From positions 1 to 35,267 of the forward strand of contig JAFQHE010000068.1 in assembly GCA_017398125.1 (NCBI GenBank): 35,267 bases of DNA, written 5' to 3'. The translations under genes and the position numbers were made by a program. The DNA comes from Bacteroidales bacterium (GTDB taxonomy: Bacteria > Bacteroidota > Bacteroidia > Bacteroidales > UBA932). Positions within the stretch are counted from its first letter, which is position 1; every line of letters begins with the position of its first letter. This document shows, piece after piece, positions 22,646-29,933 of this stretch. The notes beneath the pieces are model-generated. The model worked only from the letters and a program-made list of their open reading frames with translations, made no database searches and was not told where the DNA came from.

Positions 22646-25537
22646 CTCCTCAATAAGTTCATAGCCAAGGTCATACTCTTTCTCAACTGCCGGACGGCCA
22701 TATTTCATCCATTTAGGCATTGGGGCTCCCTTCAAATAGTGGTTGAAGAACTGCTCAAGACGTATGCTCAAATCTTTTGCATTGCGCAACTCCTCAAGGT
22801 TATGATACTCGTTGTTGTACTGAAGCAACCATGCAACCTTGCCAAGTCTCTTCAAACCTGCAAACAGCTCAATACCCTGATACCAAGGAACAGCTCCGTC
22901 CTGGTCATTGTGCATGATAAGTACAGGAGTTGTAACGTTAGGAAGGAAGAATAGAGGCGAGTTCTCAACATAAAGGTCATATCCGCTCCATAGATCTTTA
23001 CCAATACGGCTCTGGGTCTGTTCATACTGGAACTGGCGGGTAATACCGGTGCCCCATCTTACACCACCGTATGCACTGGTCATATTTGCTACAGGGGCAC
23101 CTGCACCGGCAGCCTTGAACTTGTTGGTCTGGGTAATCATATATGCAACCTGGTATCCTCCCCAGCTCTGACCCTGGATTGCCATGTTTTTACCGTCAAT
23201 CCATGGGAATTTCTCAAGCATCTCAACACCCGGCATGATTGAACGCATTGCACTCTGGCCAGGGTGACCGTCAAAATAGTAGATGTCCGGTACAAATACA
23301 ATGTAACCGTTGCTTACAAAGTAAGGAATATTCACTGTTGAGCGGCTTGGAGCAGGCTGTGAGTAGCGGTGAAGGGTATTTGAACTCTTCTCATAGAAGT
23401 AGATAATTACCGGATACTTCTTGTTAGGGTCAAAATCTTCAGGCTTGTATAGGATACCGTCGGCCTTGATGCTGTCAAGTGTATACCAGCTTACAAGCTC
23501 TGCAGTACCCCAGTTGTAATCTCTCTGTTGTGGGTTAATGTCTGTAAGTTGGCTCTCTGACTTGAAGTTATCTTTGGTTATCCACAAATCCATAGGGTTC
23601 TGGAAATTGCCTTTCAAGTATGCGTATACAGGCGCTTTGCCCTTCTCCCCCTTGATGTAGGTGAAGTTTCTGTATGTGTAAGGGCCATCCTGAAGTTTTA
23701 CAAGTTTGCTCTTCTTTTTTGTAAGATCTTTGCTGTAGATGCCGTTCTCTTTGGTTACGTTGTTGTAGGCATTTAGGAATAGAGGTGTGCCTGCATTGAT
23801 CTTTCTTGAGAAACGGTTGTATCCTATAGGACCGTATGTTATGGTTGATTTGTCAATAAGGTTGAACATTGGGGTAAAGGAGATCTTGTTATCTTTACCA
23901 TAGCCCTCTGTAATGCAGATTGGTTCTCTTGTGCCTTGAGGATCAATGCTCCATACATCATAGAAATCATTAATGATAAGGGCGCTGTTGTCATCAATCC
24001 ACATTGCTGGACCTGCAGATCTTGGAAGGCTTGGAGTGTCATGCTCAATGTCATAGAAATCTCCTGGAAGCTCAGCTGTAAGGTTCTTCAACTCGCCTGT
24101 TGCCATATTGTGAAGCAGCCACCATTTGTTCTGCATATCATATATTGCATAGAACTTGCCATCTTCAGAGGCTGTAAGTTCATAGTATACATCCTTGTAA
24201 AGGAGTTTGCGCGAACCATCTTTCACATTCATTACATAGATGTCTGTAGGATGGATGTAGCTCCATTGTGACATTAGTCTGAACCTCTTGTCATTCTCAA
24301 AAAGAACATAGTCTGCGTTTCCGCCATCTGTAACGTCAATTTGAGGAACATCAATGTCTCCCAACTGAACAATTTTCTTGCCTACAGGCTGCATCGTTGC
24401 AGGATCAATGTTGATGTAAGCTGTATAGGCCTGTCTCAAATCCTCATTCAAAGTGACCAACTGTCCAGGCTGGATATAGTCGTCGTGCCAGCTCCAGATG
24501 TCAAGTTGAGGCTTCTCAAAGTCAGGGATTGTGGTATCTTTTTCAAGCGGTTTTGGTGCAGTGCCAAAGAATAGTCTGCTGCCGTTCTCGCTGAAGGCAA
24601 TATGGCCGTTAGGGGAGATGATCCAACCTGCATTCATACCCTCTGCATTTTTGTTTACTGCCTCAACAAGTGATTTTGTAGCAGGGTTGTACATATATAT
24701 TACAAGGTTGTTCTTGGCGGTCTTTGCTGTGTCTGTATTGGCACTGAATGCCATTACATTGTTCTTGTAGAATGTAGGAAGTTTGATTTTGCTCCCTTTT
24801 GGTCCCGACAAAATCTCTGAACTCTCTCCTGTTGCCACGTTGTATGCATACAATGCAGGCTGGGCCTCTTTCTTGCATGCCGTCTCTTCTGAAGTGGCTG
24901 TTGAATCGGCAGACTCCTTTTTCTTTTTCTCTGTTTTAGGCTTGGTTATGTAGGTAAGCAAAGAGCCGTCGGGAGAAAAATTATAGGAAGCAACATTAAG
25001 GATTGTATCGGTTACATTTCCTGATATGATGTCAAGGATAAACAGTGAATCCTTTTTAGGTGCTTTCTGGAATGCGATTCTGTTGCCCAATATGGCAGGA
25101 GCCTTGAAACCTGCAGCTGCAGGAAATTTTGTGATGTTGCCGGTGGTAAGGTCAACAATAGCCAAAGTGTCCTTTGGCATATCATCCCTTTTGGTCTTCT
25201 TGATTTTTGCTGCACGTGTCTGCTCAAAGAGTGGCTTGATTGTTGCTATTGCACGGGTGCCGTCGGGAGTGATGGCTGCAGTTGCGGAACCTGGCATTAT
25301 TGAGTGTATGGCACGTTCAACAAATATATCCTTGCCTGTTTTGGTGTTGTGGAAAACCAACTTGCTGTCACCCTGCTGGGGGGTAATGTTATATACAAGA
25401 ATGTGGCTGTTGCCTGGGGCCTTAAGACTTTTGATACTTTTCCAAGAGTCATAAACCGAATGATCAATTGGAGGTTTCTGCGCCGTACAAATTACGGAAA
25501 ACAAGCAGAACAAGAGTGTTAAATTAAGATATTTCAT
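22643..25537 (-). CDS. Exported S9 family peptidase, long form (964 residues)
   Basis: Signal peptide MKYLNLTLLFCLFSVICTA then QKPPIDHSVYDSWKS; a type I signal, not a lipoprotein. A long propeller region (to about 720) contains a Lys/Glu-rich insert (KPKTEKKKKESADSTATSEE, about 200-220) and repeated SPDG/SENG blades. The catalytic domain has GQSWGGYQVAY (Ser791), HNDQDGAVP (Asp880) and NEYHNLEE (His912). GQSWGG rather than GxSYGG marks a Bacteroidota subfamily of long S9 peptidases of unknown specificity. It is a clear paralogue of the gene at 30807-33623. It heads a two-gene unit with the DPP5-like gene. Confidence 0.9.
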   Translation of the reverse strand: MKYLNLTLLFCLFSVICTAQKPPIDHSVYDSWKSIKSLKAPGNSHILVYNITPQQGDSKLVFHNTKTGKDIFVERAIHSIMPGSATAAITPDGTRAIATIKPLFEQTRAAKIKKTKRDDMPKDTLAIVDLTTGNITKFPAAAGFKAPAILGNRIAFQKAPKKDSLFILDIISGNVTDTILNVASYNFSPDGSLLTYITKPKTEKKKKESADSTATSEETACKKEAQPALYAYNVATGESSEILSGPKGSKIKLPTFYKNNVMAFSANTDTAKTAKNNLVIYMYNPATKSLVEAVNKNAEGMNAGWIISPNGHIAFSENGSRLFFGTAPKPLEKDTTIPDFEKPQLDIWSWHDDYIQPGQLVTLNEDLRQAYTAYINIDPATMQPVGKKIVQLGDIDVPQIDVTDGGNADYVLFENDKRFRLMSQWSYIHPTDIYVMNVKDGSRKLLYKDVYYELTASEDGKFYAIYDMQNKWWLLHNMATGELKNLTAELPGDFYDIEHDTPSLPRSAGPAMWIDDNSALIINDFYDVWSIDPQGTREPICITEGYGKDNKISFTPMFNLIDKSTITYGPIGYNRFSRKINAGTPLFLNAYNNVTKENGIYSKDLTKKKSKLVKLQDGPYTYRNFTYIKGEKGKAPVYAYLKGNFQNPMDLWITKDNFKSESQLTDINPQQRDYNWGTAELVSWYTLDSIKADGILYKPEDFDPNKKYPVIIYFYEKSSNTLHRYSQPAPSRSTVNIPYFVSNGYIVFVPDIYYFDGHPGQSAMRSIMPGVEMLEKFPWIDGKNMAIQGQSWGGYQVAYMITQTNKFKAAGAGAPVANMTSAYGGVRWGTGITRQFQYEQTQSRIGKDLWSGYDLYVENSPLFFLPNVTTPVLIMHNDQDGAVPWYQGIELFAGLKRLGKVAWLLQYNNEYHNLEELRNAKDLSIRLEQFFNHYLKGAPMPKWMKYGRPAVEKEYDLGYELIEE

Positions 25538-25592
25538 GTAGATAATATATATAATTACAAATATTTACATCGTAAAAGTTGTAAAAATACAC

Positions 25593-25600
25593 TATATTTG
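25593..25600 (+). promoter_or_regulatory. -7 box of the NifU-like/GGGtGRT operon
   Basis: TATATTTG, exact match, 53 bases before the ATG at 25654. The -33 region is not clear: GTTG (25578-25581) is too close and TTTA (25563-25566) slightly too far. The AT-rich leader has no stable hairpin. Confidence 0.6.
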
Positions 25601-25653
25601 CGCCCGAACAAAATTTAGTTAAGGAAATTGATTAACGATTAAATAAATTTCTT

Positions 25654-26355
25654 ATGGTTTATTCACACGAAGTTCAACACATGTGTGTTGTAAAAAAAGG
25701 TCCTAACCACGGACCAGCACCTATTCCTGAAGAGGGCAAATGGGTGAGAAGCAAAGAGATCAAAGATATTTCAGGTTTGACTCACGGTATTGGCTGGTGC
25801 GCTCCTCAACAGGGTGCCTGCAAACTTACCCTAAATGTTAAAGAGGGTATTATCCAAGAGGCTTTGGTTGAGACAATCGGTTGTTCAGGTATGACCCACT
25901 CTGCTGCTATGGCATCTGAGATTCTTCCTGGCAAGACCATTCTTGAGGCATTGAACACAGACCTTGTTTGTGATGCCATCAACACTGCAATGAGAGAGTT
26001 GTTCCTTCAGATCGTTTACGGACGTACACAGTCTGCATTCTCAGAGGGCGGTCTTATCATTGGTGCAGGTCTTGAGGATTTGGGTAAAGGCCTAAGAAGC
26101 CAGGTTGGTACACTTTACGGTACTTTGGCTAAAGGTCCACGCTACCTTGAGATGGCTGAGGGCTACATCAAGACTTTGGCTCTTGACAAAAATGACGAGA
26201 TCTGCGGATACGAGTTTGTTCACATGGGCAAATTCATGGAGGAGATCAAAAAAGGCACAGATGCTAATGAGGCATTAAAGAAAGTTACCGGTACTTATGG
26301 CCGTTTCACTGCTGAGCAAGGTGCTGTAAAACACATTGACCCACGTAACGAATAA
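25654..26355 (+). CDS. NifU-like iron-sulfur cluster scaffold-type protein
   Basis: A 233-residue cytoplasmic protein related to the N-terminal (IscU-type) domain of NifU. Recognisable core: GWCAPQQGACKLTLNVKEG (Cys49, Cys56), ALVETIGCSGMTHSAAMASEI (Cys77, the IscU GCGSAxASSS equivalent) and NTDLVCDAIN (Cys106). The usual third IscU cysteine motif (HCSxLAE) is not there; after residue ~115 the protein runs into its own region (GRTQSAFSEGGLIIGAGLEDLGKG..) with Cys184. There is no Nfu or ferredoxin domain. Codon use strongly favours the set of highly expressed genes. It is followed 12 bases later by the GGGtGRT gene, so the two products probably work together. IscU-like cluster carriage is inferred, not shown. 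Confidence 0.85.
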   Translation: MVYSHEVQHMCVVKKGPNHGPAPIPEEGKWVRSKEIKDISGLTHGIGWCAPQQGACKLTLNVKEGIIQEALVETIGCSGMTHSAAMASEILPGKTILEALNTDLVCDAINTAMRELFLQIVYGRTQSAFSEGGLIIGAGLEDLGKGLRSQVGTLYGTLAKGPRYLEMAEGYIKTLALDKNDEICGYEFVHMGKFMEEIKKGTDANEALKKVTGTYGRFTAEQGAVKHIDPRNE

Positions 26356-26360
26356 GGAGG
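26356..26360 (+). promoter_or_regulatory. Strong Shine-Dalgarno site before the GGGtGRT gene
   Basis: GGAGG directly after the stop codon of the NifU-like gene, seven bases before ATG 26368. Most genes here have no such site, in keeping with Bacteroidota, so this one stands out. Confidence 0.7.
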
Positions 26361-26367
26361 AAAGAAA

Positions 26368-27381
26368 ATGGCTATTAGAGAAGTAAAATTTGAGAGCCAA
26401 GACCGTAGAATGGCTCAGATCAATGCGGTTTTGAATGCTAACGGCATTAAAAGTATAGAAGAGGCAAACGAGATTTGCGAGCAGTATGGTTTGGATCCTT
26501 ACAAAACTTGTGAGGAGACTCAGCCTATCTGTTTTGAGAATGCAAAATGGGCATATGTAGTTGGTGCTGCCATTGCTCTTAAGAAAGGTTGTGCAAATGC
26601 AGCTGATGCTGCTGAGGCTATCGGTTTGGGTCTACAGTCATTCTGTATCCCCGGTTCAGTTGCTGATGACAGAAAAGTTGGTCTTGGCCACGGTAACCTT
26701 GCTGCACGTCTATTGAGAGAGGAGACAAAATGTTTCGCTTTCTTGGCAGGTCACGAGTCATTCGCTGCAGCTGAGGGTGCAATCAAAATTGCAGCTAAAG
26801 CAGACAAAGTAAGAAAAGAGCCTCTACGTTGTATCCTTAACGGTTTGGGTAAAGATGCTGCTCAGATCATCTCAAGAATCAACGGCTTTACATATTGCCA
26901 GACTGAGTTTGACTATGCAACCGGTAAAGTTAAGGTTGTAAACAAGATTGCTTACTCAGACGGTCCTCGAGCAAAAGTTAACTGCTACGGTGCAGACGAT
27001 GTAAGAGAGGGTGTTGCAATTATGCACCTTGAGGGTGTTGACGTATCAATCACTGGTAACTCAACCAACCCAACACGCTTCCAGCATCCAGTTGCAGGTA
27101 CTTACAAGAAAGAGTGCATGGAGATGGGCAAGAAATATTTCTCAGTTGCATCAGGTGGCGGTACAGGCCGTACCCTTCACCCAGACAACATGGCTGCAGG
27201 TCCTGCATCATATGGTATGACCGACACAATGGGCCGTATGCACTCAGACGCTCAGTTTGCAGGTTCTTCATCAGTTCCTGCCCACGTTGAGATGATGGGC
27301 TTCCTTGGCATCGGTAACAACCCAATGGTAGGTGCTACTGTTGCTGTTGCTGTGGATGTTGCTACTGCATTGAGCAAATAA
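26368..27381 (+). CDS. GGGtGRT protein, function unknown
   Basis: A 337-residue cytoplasmic protein that I recognise by its namesake motif ASGGGTGRTLHPDNMAAGPA (GGGTGRT at 263-269). It has ten cysteines, spread over 37, 48, 55, 75, 93, 122, 155, 177, 206 and 250, many within helix-like Ala-rich segments (AIALKKGCANAADAAEAIG), and an extended Gly-rich C-terminus (MGFLGIGNNPMVGATVAVAVDVATAL). No signal peptide, no known catalytic motif. The family is known only as 'GGGtGRT protein' and its gene regularly follows a NifU-like gene; the biochemical role is not established. Cysteine content and partner suggest cluster binding or handling. Codon bias is extreme (GGT, GCT, AAC, CAC preferred), implying high expression. 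A strong terminator follows. Confidence 0.88.
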   Translation: MAIREVKFESQDRRMAQINAVLNANGIKSIEEANEICEQYGLDPYKTCEETQPICFENAKWAYVVGAAIALKKGCANAADAAEAIGLGLQSFCIPGSVADDRKVGLGHGNLAARLLREETKCFAFLAGHESFAAAEGAIKIAAKADKVRKEPLRCILNGLGKDAAQIISRINGFTYCQTEFDYATGKVKVVNKIAYSDGPRAKVNCYGADDVREGVAIMHLEGVDVSITGNSTNPTRFQHPVAGTYKKECMEMGKKYFSVASGGGTGRTLHPDNMAAGPASYGMTDTMGRMHSDAQFAGSSSVPAHVEMMGFLGIGNNPMVGATVAVAVDVATALSK

Positions 27382-27455
27382 CCGACGCCAAACCGAGCGC
27401 AATCAAGCTTGCTTGAATTGCCGAGGTGCGAAGGAGGAAAACAAGCGTAGCTCGT
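27381..27455 (+). repeat. Interspersed palindromic repeat, copy A
   Basis: About 75 bases starting in the GGGtGRT stop codon. Blocks: CCGAGCGCA, a hairpin TCAAGC-TT-GCTTGA inside GCAA...TTGC, TGCCGAGGTGCGAAGGA (27419-27435), GAAAA, then GCGTAGCT. A second copy in opposite orientation lies at 29571-29648. It looks like a REP-type element of the kind found between Bacteroidales genes. Confidence 0.75.
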
Positions 27456-27487
27456 TAATTGGCTTTATATCAGTTGATTATATAAAG

Positions 27488-27516
27488 GAGCTTTCCTACG
27501 GGGAGGCTCTTTTTTT
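27488..27516 (+). terminator. Terminator with UNCG-type tetraloop after the GGGtGRT gene
   Basis: GAGCTTTCC, loop TACG, GGGAGGCTC, then a run of seven T. The nine-pair stem includes two G-U pairs and closes on C(UACG)G, an extra-stable tetraloop. Confidence 0.9.
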
Positions 27517-27661
27517 GTGCTATTTCAGTTTTGTTGATGAAGGGGTGATGTAGAGATACATTGCCCCAATTTTTTTATAAAGTATTTTTCTGTCAATATT
27601 GGTTTTTAGGAATATTTGACGGAATTTTGCAGCCCAATACCCCAGAATGAAAAACATTTTC

Positions 27662-27669
27662 TATCTTTG
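27662..27669 (+). promoter_or_regulatory. -7 box before the structured-RNA candidate
   Basis: TATCTTTG, exact match to TAnnTTTG. Predicted start is about 27673-27676, right at a GTCTG-GCAA-CAGAC hairpin. No -33 TTG at standard spacing. Confidence 0.5.
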
Positions 27670-27899
27670 TGGAGTCTGGCAACAGACATACATATTTTAG
27701 ATGAAAGTGTTTCGCTTTTATCCTTGTACAGAAATCTGGAAAATTTCAATTAACGCAGGGAAGAGCCATACATTCATCACTTGCTTTGTCATATACTGTT
27801 CTCAAGTATATATCAGCAAGTGTGGGGTATTGTTTATTTGCGTTAAGGTTATTCCAGAACCTCTGTACAGATAACGATTAACTCCACACTTTCTTTTTG
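27668..27899 (+). ncRNA. Candidate structured RNA or long structured leader
   Basis: No ORF is convincing here, but nested inverted repeats are: TGTGGAGT (27668-27675) with ACTCCACA (27881-27888); TGTACAG.TCTGGAA.TTAACGCA (27725-27757) with TGCGTTAA.TTCCAGA.CTGTACA (27839-27869); CACTTGCT (27778-27785) with AGCAAGTG (27815-27822); ATATAC with GTATAT innermost. A GNRA-loop hairpin GTCTG-GCAA-CAGAC is at 27674-27687, directly after the -7 box. The outer stem is followed by a T-rich tract. A long closing stem, an internal bubble (27758-27777 and 27823-27838) and a terminal stem recall 6S RNA, but I cannot confirm a family. It could also be the 5' leader of the lipoprotein gene at 27942. The 140 bases before it hold nothing else. 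Confidence 0.45.
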
Positions 27900-27941
27900 T
27901 AATCAATGCTGCTCTTGGGGTTGGGGTGGGTGTGTCTAATT

Positions 27942-28943
27942 ATGAAAAAACTTTTTTTAATGTTGGCAATATTGTCACTTGTCTTTGCATCTTGCAGTAA
28001 AGATGAAATTAATAACCCTAATGATGGAAATGATTATTACATTGTTCAACTTGGATGGAGTGGGGATATTCTGGATATTTTTGAGGAGCCTCTAACAAGG
28101 GTTTCCGGAAATGACTTGTATGGCATACAGGTATATTCTTGTCCAGATGTTGAAGGAAGTACAACATATATCCCGTATGCTTATGGATTATTTGATGATA
28201 TAGATGGTATTACCATTAAACTTTTAGCCGGATACAAATATAAATTTGAATCTACAATGATTGTGGATGGAAAGAATAAACTATCTTCAAATAGCGAAGG
28301 TGCATTTTTGTCACCTTTTAATGTTGACAATGGTTGGATATCAATAACAAACGACTTTAATTTTTCATCTACAATTAAGATGGAGCCTAGTAAGTCATTA
28401 GTGAGTCTAAAAGTTGGTGGAACAGCCTATGTTCCCAATTTAGAACGTTTTTACGGGGTAACAACTGATTACAAACCATCTGATAATGGCAATGTGGATA
28501 TAGATATGAAGAGAGTGAGTTTTGGAGCCAAGTTTGTAGCTCAAGGCAAGTTTAAACAAGAGGGTGGCGAAATTAAAATTCAAATTCCTGATGCTCCAGT
28601 TGCGTATATTACTTATTCTGCAGAGAATAATGAACACAAGTATGAGGATATTTATTCTTTCAAAGATATTGTGGGAGCATACAATGTAGCTAAAGATAAT
28701 GACTACGTTGTTGAAATGGAAGTGAATCTCTCATGGACAAAGGCTAACGGTGTTACTGTGCCATTTGGAGATTATAAAGTTAAATTCAGAAGAAATAAGA
28801 AAACAGTTATCAACATAAAGGTTGATGACAAGAGTTCAGAAAATGGTATGGGGCTGATTCTTGAGACTACGGAGATAACCAATGGAGACGAGTATACAAT
28901 TGATCCTGGTGGCTCATCAGATACTGATGTGGATATAAATTAG
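27942..28943 (+). CDS. Lipoprotein of unknown function (possibly fimbrillin-like)
   Basis: 333 residues from the ATG at 27942; the frame extends upstream to 27906, but only this start gives the leader MKKLFLMLAILSLVFASCSKDE with lipobox Cys. The mature protein is beta-rich, with alternating strands and a repeated V/I-K pattern (ISITNDFNFSSTIKM, LVSLKVGGTAYVPN, VSFGAKFVAQGKF, YVVEMEVNLSWTKANGVTVPFGDYKVKF, KTVINIKVDD). This resembles a fimbrillin-type two-domain lipoprotein, but I cannot assign a family. The tail is acidic (DPGGSSDTDVDIN). It is AT-rich compared with the genes on either side. A second lipoprotein with an almost identical leader follows. Confidence 0.72.
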   Translation: MKKLFLMLAILSLVFASCSKDEINNPNDGNDYYIVQLGWSGDILDIFEEPLTRVSGNDLYGIQVYSCPDVEGSTTYIPYAYGLFDDIDGITIKLLAGYKYKFESTMIVDGKNKLSSNSEGAFLSPFNVDNGWISITNDFNFSSTIKMEPSKSLVSLKVGGTAYVPNLERFYGVTTDYKPSDNGNVDIDMKRVSFGAKFVAQGKFKQEGGEIKIQIPDAPVAYITYSAENNEHKYEDIYSFKDIVGAYNVAKDNDYVVEMEVNLSWTKANGVTVPFGDYKVKFRRNKKTVINIKVDDKSSENGMGLILETTEITNGDEYTIDPGGSSDTDVDIN

Positions 28944-28962
28944 CCTTCAACCTCATCCCTAA

Positions 28963-29016
28963 GATGTTACATATGATGGTGGAGATGGAAGTGGTACAAC
29001 CGTAGATCCAGAATAA
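28963..29016 (+). pseudogene. Remnant of a coding 3' end
   Basis: Directly after an in-frame TAA, the frame reads DVTYDGGDGSGTTVDPE and a TAA stop. It has no start codon. The acidic Gly/Thr-rich composition is like the C-terminal tails of surface lipoproteins and similar in style to the tail of the gene just upstream. It looks like the end of a deleted gene. Confidence 0.4.
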
Positions 29017-29040
29017 GAATTTGATTAAACTATAGATGTT

Positions 29041-29505
29041 ATGAAAAAATTTTTTTTAATGTTGGCAATATTGCCATTTGTGTTTATCTCTTGTTCAAAA
29101 GATGATAATGGAGACGGTAATTCAGAAAAATTTATTGGACTTTGGGCATTACTGGATTATTATTATGATGAGCTTTTAGTAGACGAAATGTGGGAGTTTA
29201 AGGAAGACGGGACTTTTATTTATATGGATGATTCACGTGATAATATTGAATTTAAGGATGGTTGTGTTTATAATTATGGTTCATTCCGCCAAAAAGTCGC
29301 AGGAACGTATTCAGTTAAGGGTGACATAATTACTTTGAAAGCAAAGGATGAATTATTTTATTTAGAATTTGAATATGACTTTTATGATGATGACCAAATA
29401 AAGATTCATCAAGTGTATGGTTGGGAAGTTGAAGATGGAGAAAAGGTGGAGGTGGAGCCCGAAGAAGAGTTTATCATTATACATAGGGTAAAGAAACTAA
29501 TGTAG
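29041..29505 (+). CDS. Small lipocalin-like lipoprotein
   Basis: 154 residues. Leader MKKFFLMLAILPFVFISCSKDD with lipobox Cys; its DNA is nearly the same as that of the leader of the gene at 27942. The mature part has the pattern of the Bacteroidota lipocalin-like domain: FIGLWALLDYYYD (G-x-W), MWEFKEDGTFIYMD, GTYSVKGDIITLKA and strands ending FIIIHRV. Unusually acidic and Tyr-rich. Ligand unknown. Strongly AT-rich. It probably shares a transcript with the lipoprotein 97 bases upstream; the gap contains the coding remnant. Confidence 0.7.
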   Translation: MKKFFLMLAILPFVFISCSKDDNGDGNSEKFIGLWALLDYYYDELLVDEMWEFKEDGTFIYMDDSRDNIEFKDGCVYNYGSFRQKVAGTYSVKGDIITLKAKDELFYLEFEYDFYDDDQIKIHQVYGWEVEDGEKVEVEPEEEFIIIHRVKKLM

Positions 29506-29570
29506 GCATTAAAAACAAACCCCACAACCTCATCCCGAGACTGCAGGGTTTGCCCGACTTAACCTAACTT

Positions 29571-29648
29571 AAAGCTGCGCTTTTTCTTCCTTCGCACCTC
29601 GGCATAGCTAAAGCAAACTTTGCTCTGCGCTCGGCTTGTCGTCAGTTA
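29571..29648 (-). repeat. Interspersed palindromic repeat, copy B (inverted)
   Basis: Read on the minus strand it matches copy A block by block: AACTGACGACAAG, CCGAGCGCA, a central AAAGTTTGCTTT hairpin, TGCCGAGGTGCGAAGGA (29588-29604, identical over 17 bases), GAAAA and GCGCAGCT. The two copies face each other across the two lipoprotein genes. Confidence 0.75.
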
Positions 29649-29740
29649 AAAAACTATTTCACTTGTATAACAAGGAAACGGAAAAAAGTTCTTTAGGTTT
29701 AAGGGGATGTGAATAGAAATACGAAAAATAAACATAAGAG

Positions 29741-29777
29741 AATCCTGATGGTTGGCAAGACTGTCAGGATTTTGTTT
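29741..29777 (+). terminator. Intrinsic terminator
   Basis: AATCCTGA, 15-base loop, TCAGGATT, then TTGTTTT. Eight-pair stem with a U-rich tail on the plus strand. It lies 235 bases after the lipocalin-like gene, the nearest plus-strand gene upstream. Confidence 0.75.
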
Positions 29778-29885
29778 TATAAAGTTACGGATGGATTTTT
29801 GATTTTCAAAATGAGAAAGTAGGGAAAGTCCTGTTGGTATTGGGAATGGGCAATAGTGGCGCAATAATGGACATATTTTTGTGGC

Positions 29886-29918
29886 TTTAACTCTTTAAAA
29901 GAAAAATTGTTATATTTG
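29886..29918 (+). promoter_or_regulatory. Promoter of the mntA-hepT pair
   Basis: TTTA (29886-29889), 21-base spacer, TATATTTG (29911-29918). The -7 box is exact and the -33 differs by one base. The mntA ATG follows 15 bases later, giving an almost leaderless message. Confidence 0.6.
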
Positions 29919-29933
29919 TAAAAATCCTGATTA

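Larger units (their letters stand above)
29506..29933. other. Intergenic region of 428 bases without a gene
   Basis: Contents in order: a long-loop pairing CAAACCC/GGGTTTG (29517-29552) that encloses CAACCTCATCCC, a 12-mer also found after the upstream lipoprotein (28948-28959); repeat copy B (29571-29648); an intrinsic terminator (29741-29777); and the promoter of the MntA gene. I see no coding potential beyond short shadows. Confidence 0.7.

Noticed and set aside
27725-27869. Inverted repeat upstream of a surface lipoprotein considered as an invertible promoter (phase switch)
   Set aside because: The arms are imperfect, the enclosed 81 bases contain no TAnnTTTG in either orientation, and no site-specific recombinase gene is nearby. 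RNA structure explains it better.
29517-29552. CAAACCC/GGGTTTG pairing as terminator of the lipocalin-like gene
   Set aside because: Loop of about 22 bases and no U tract; the later hairpin at 29741 is a better stop signal.
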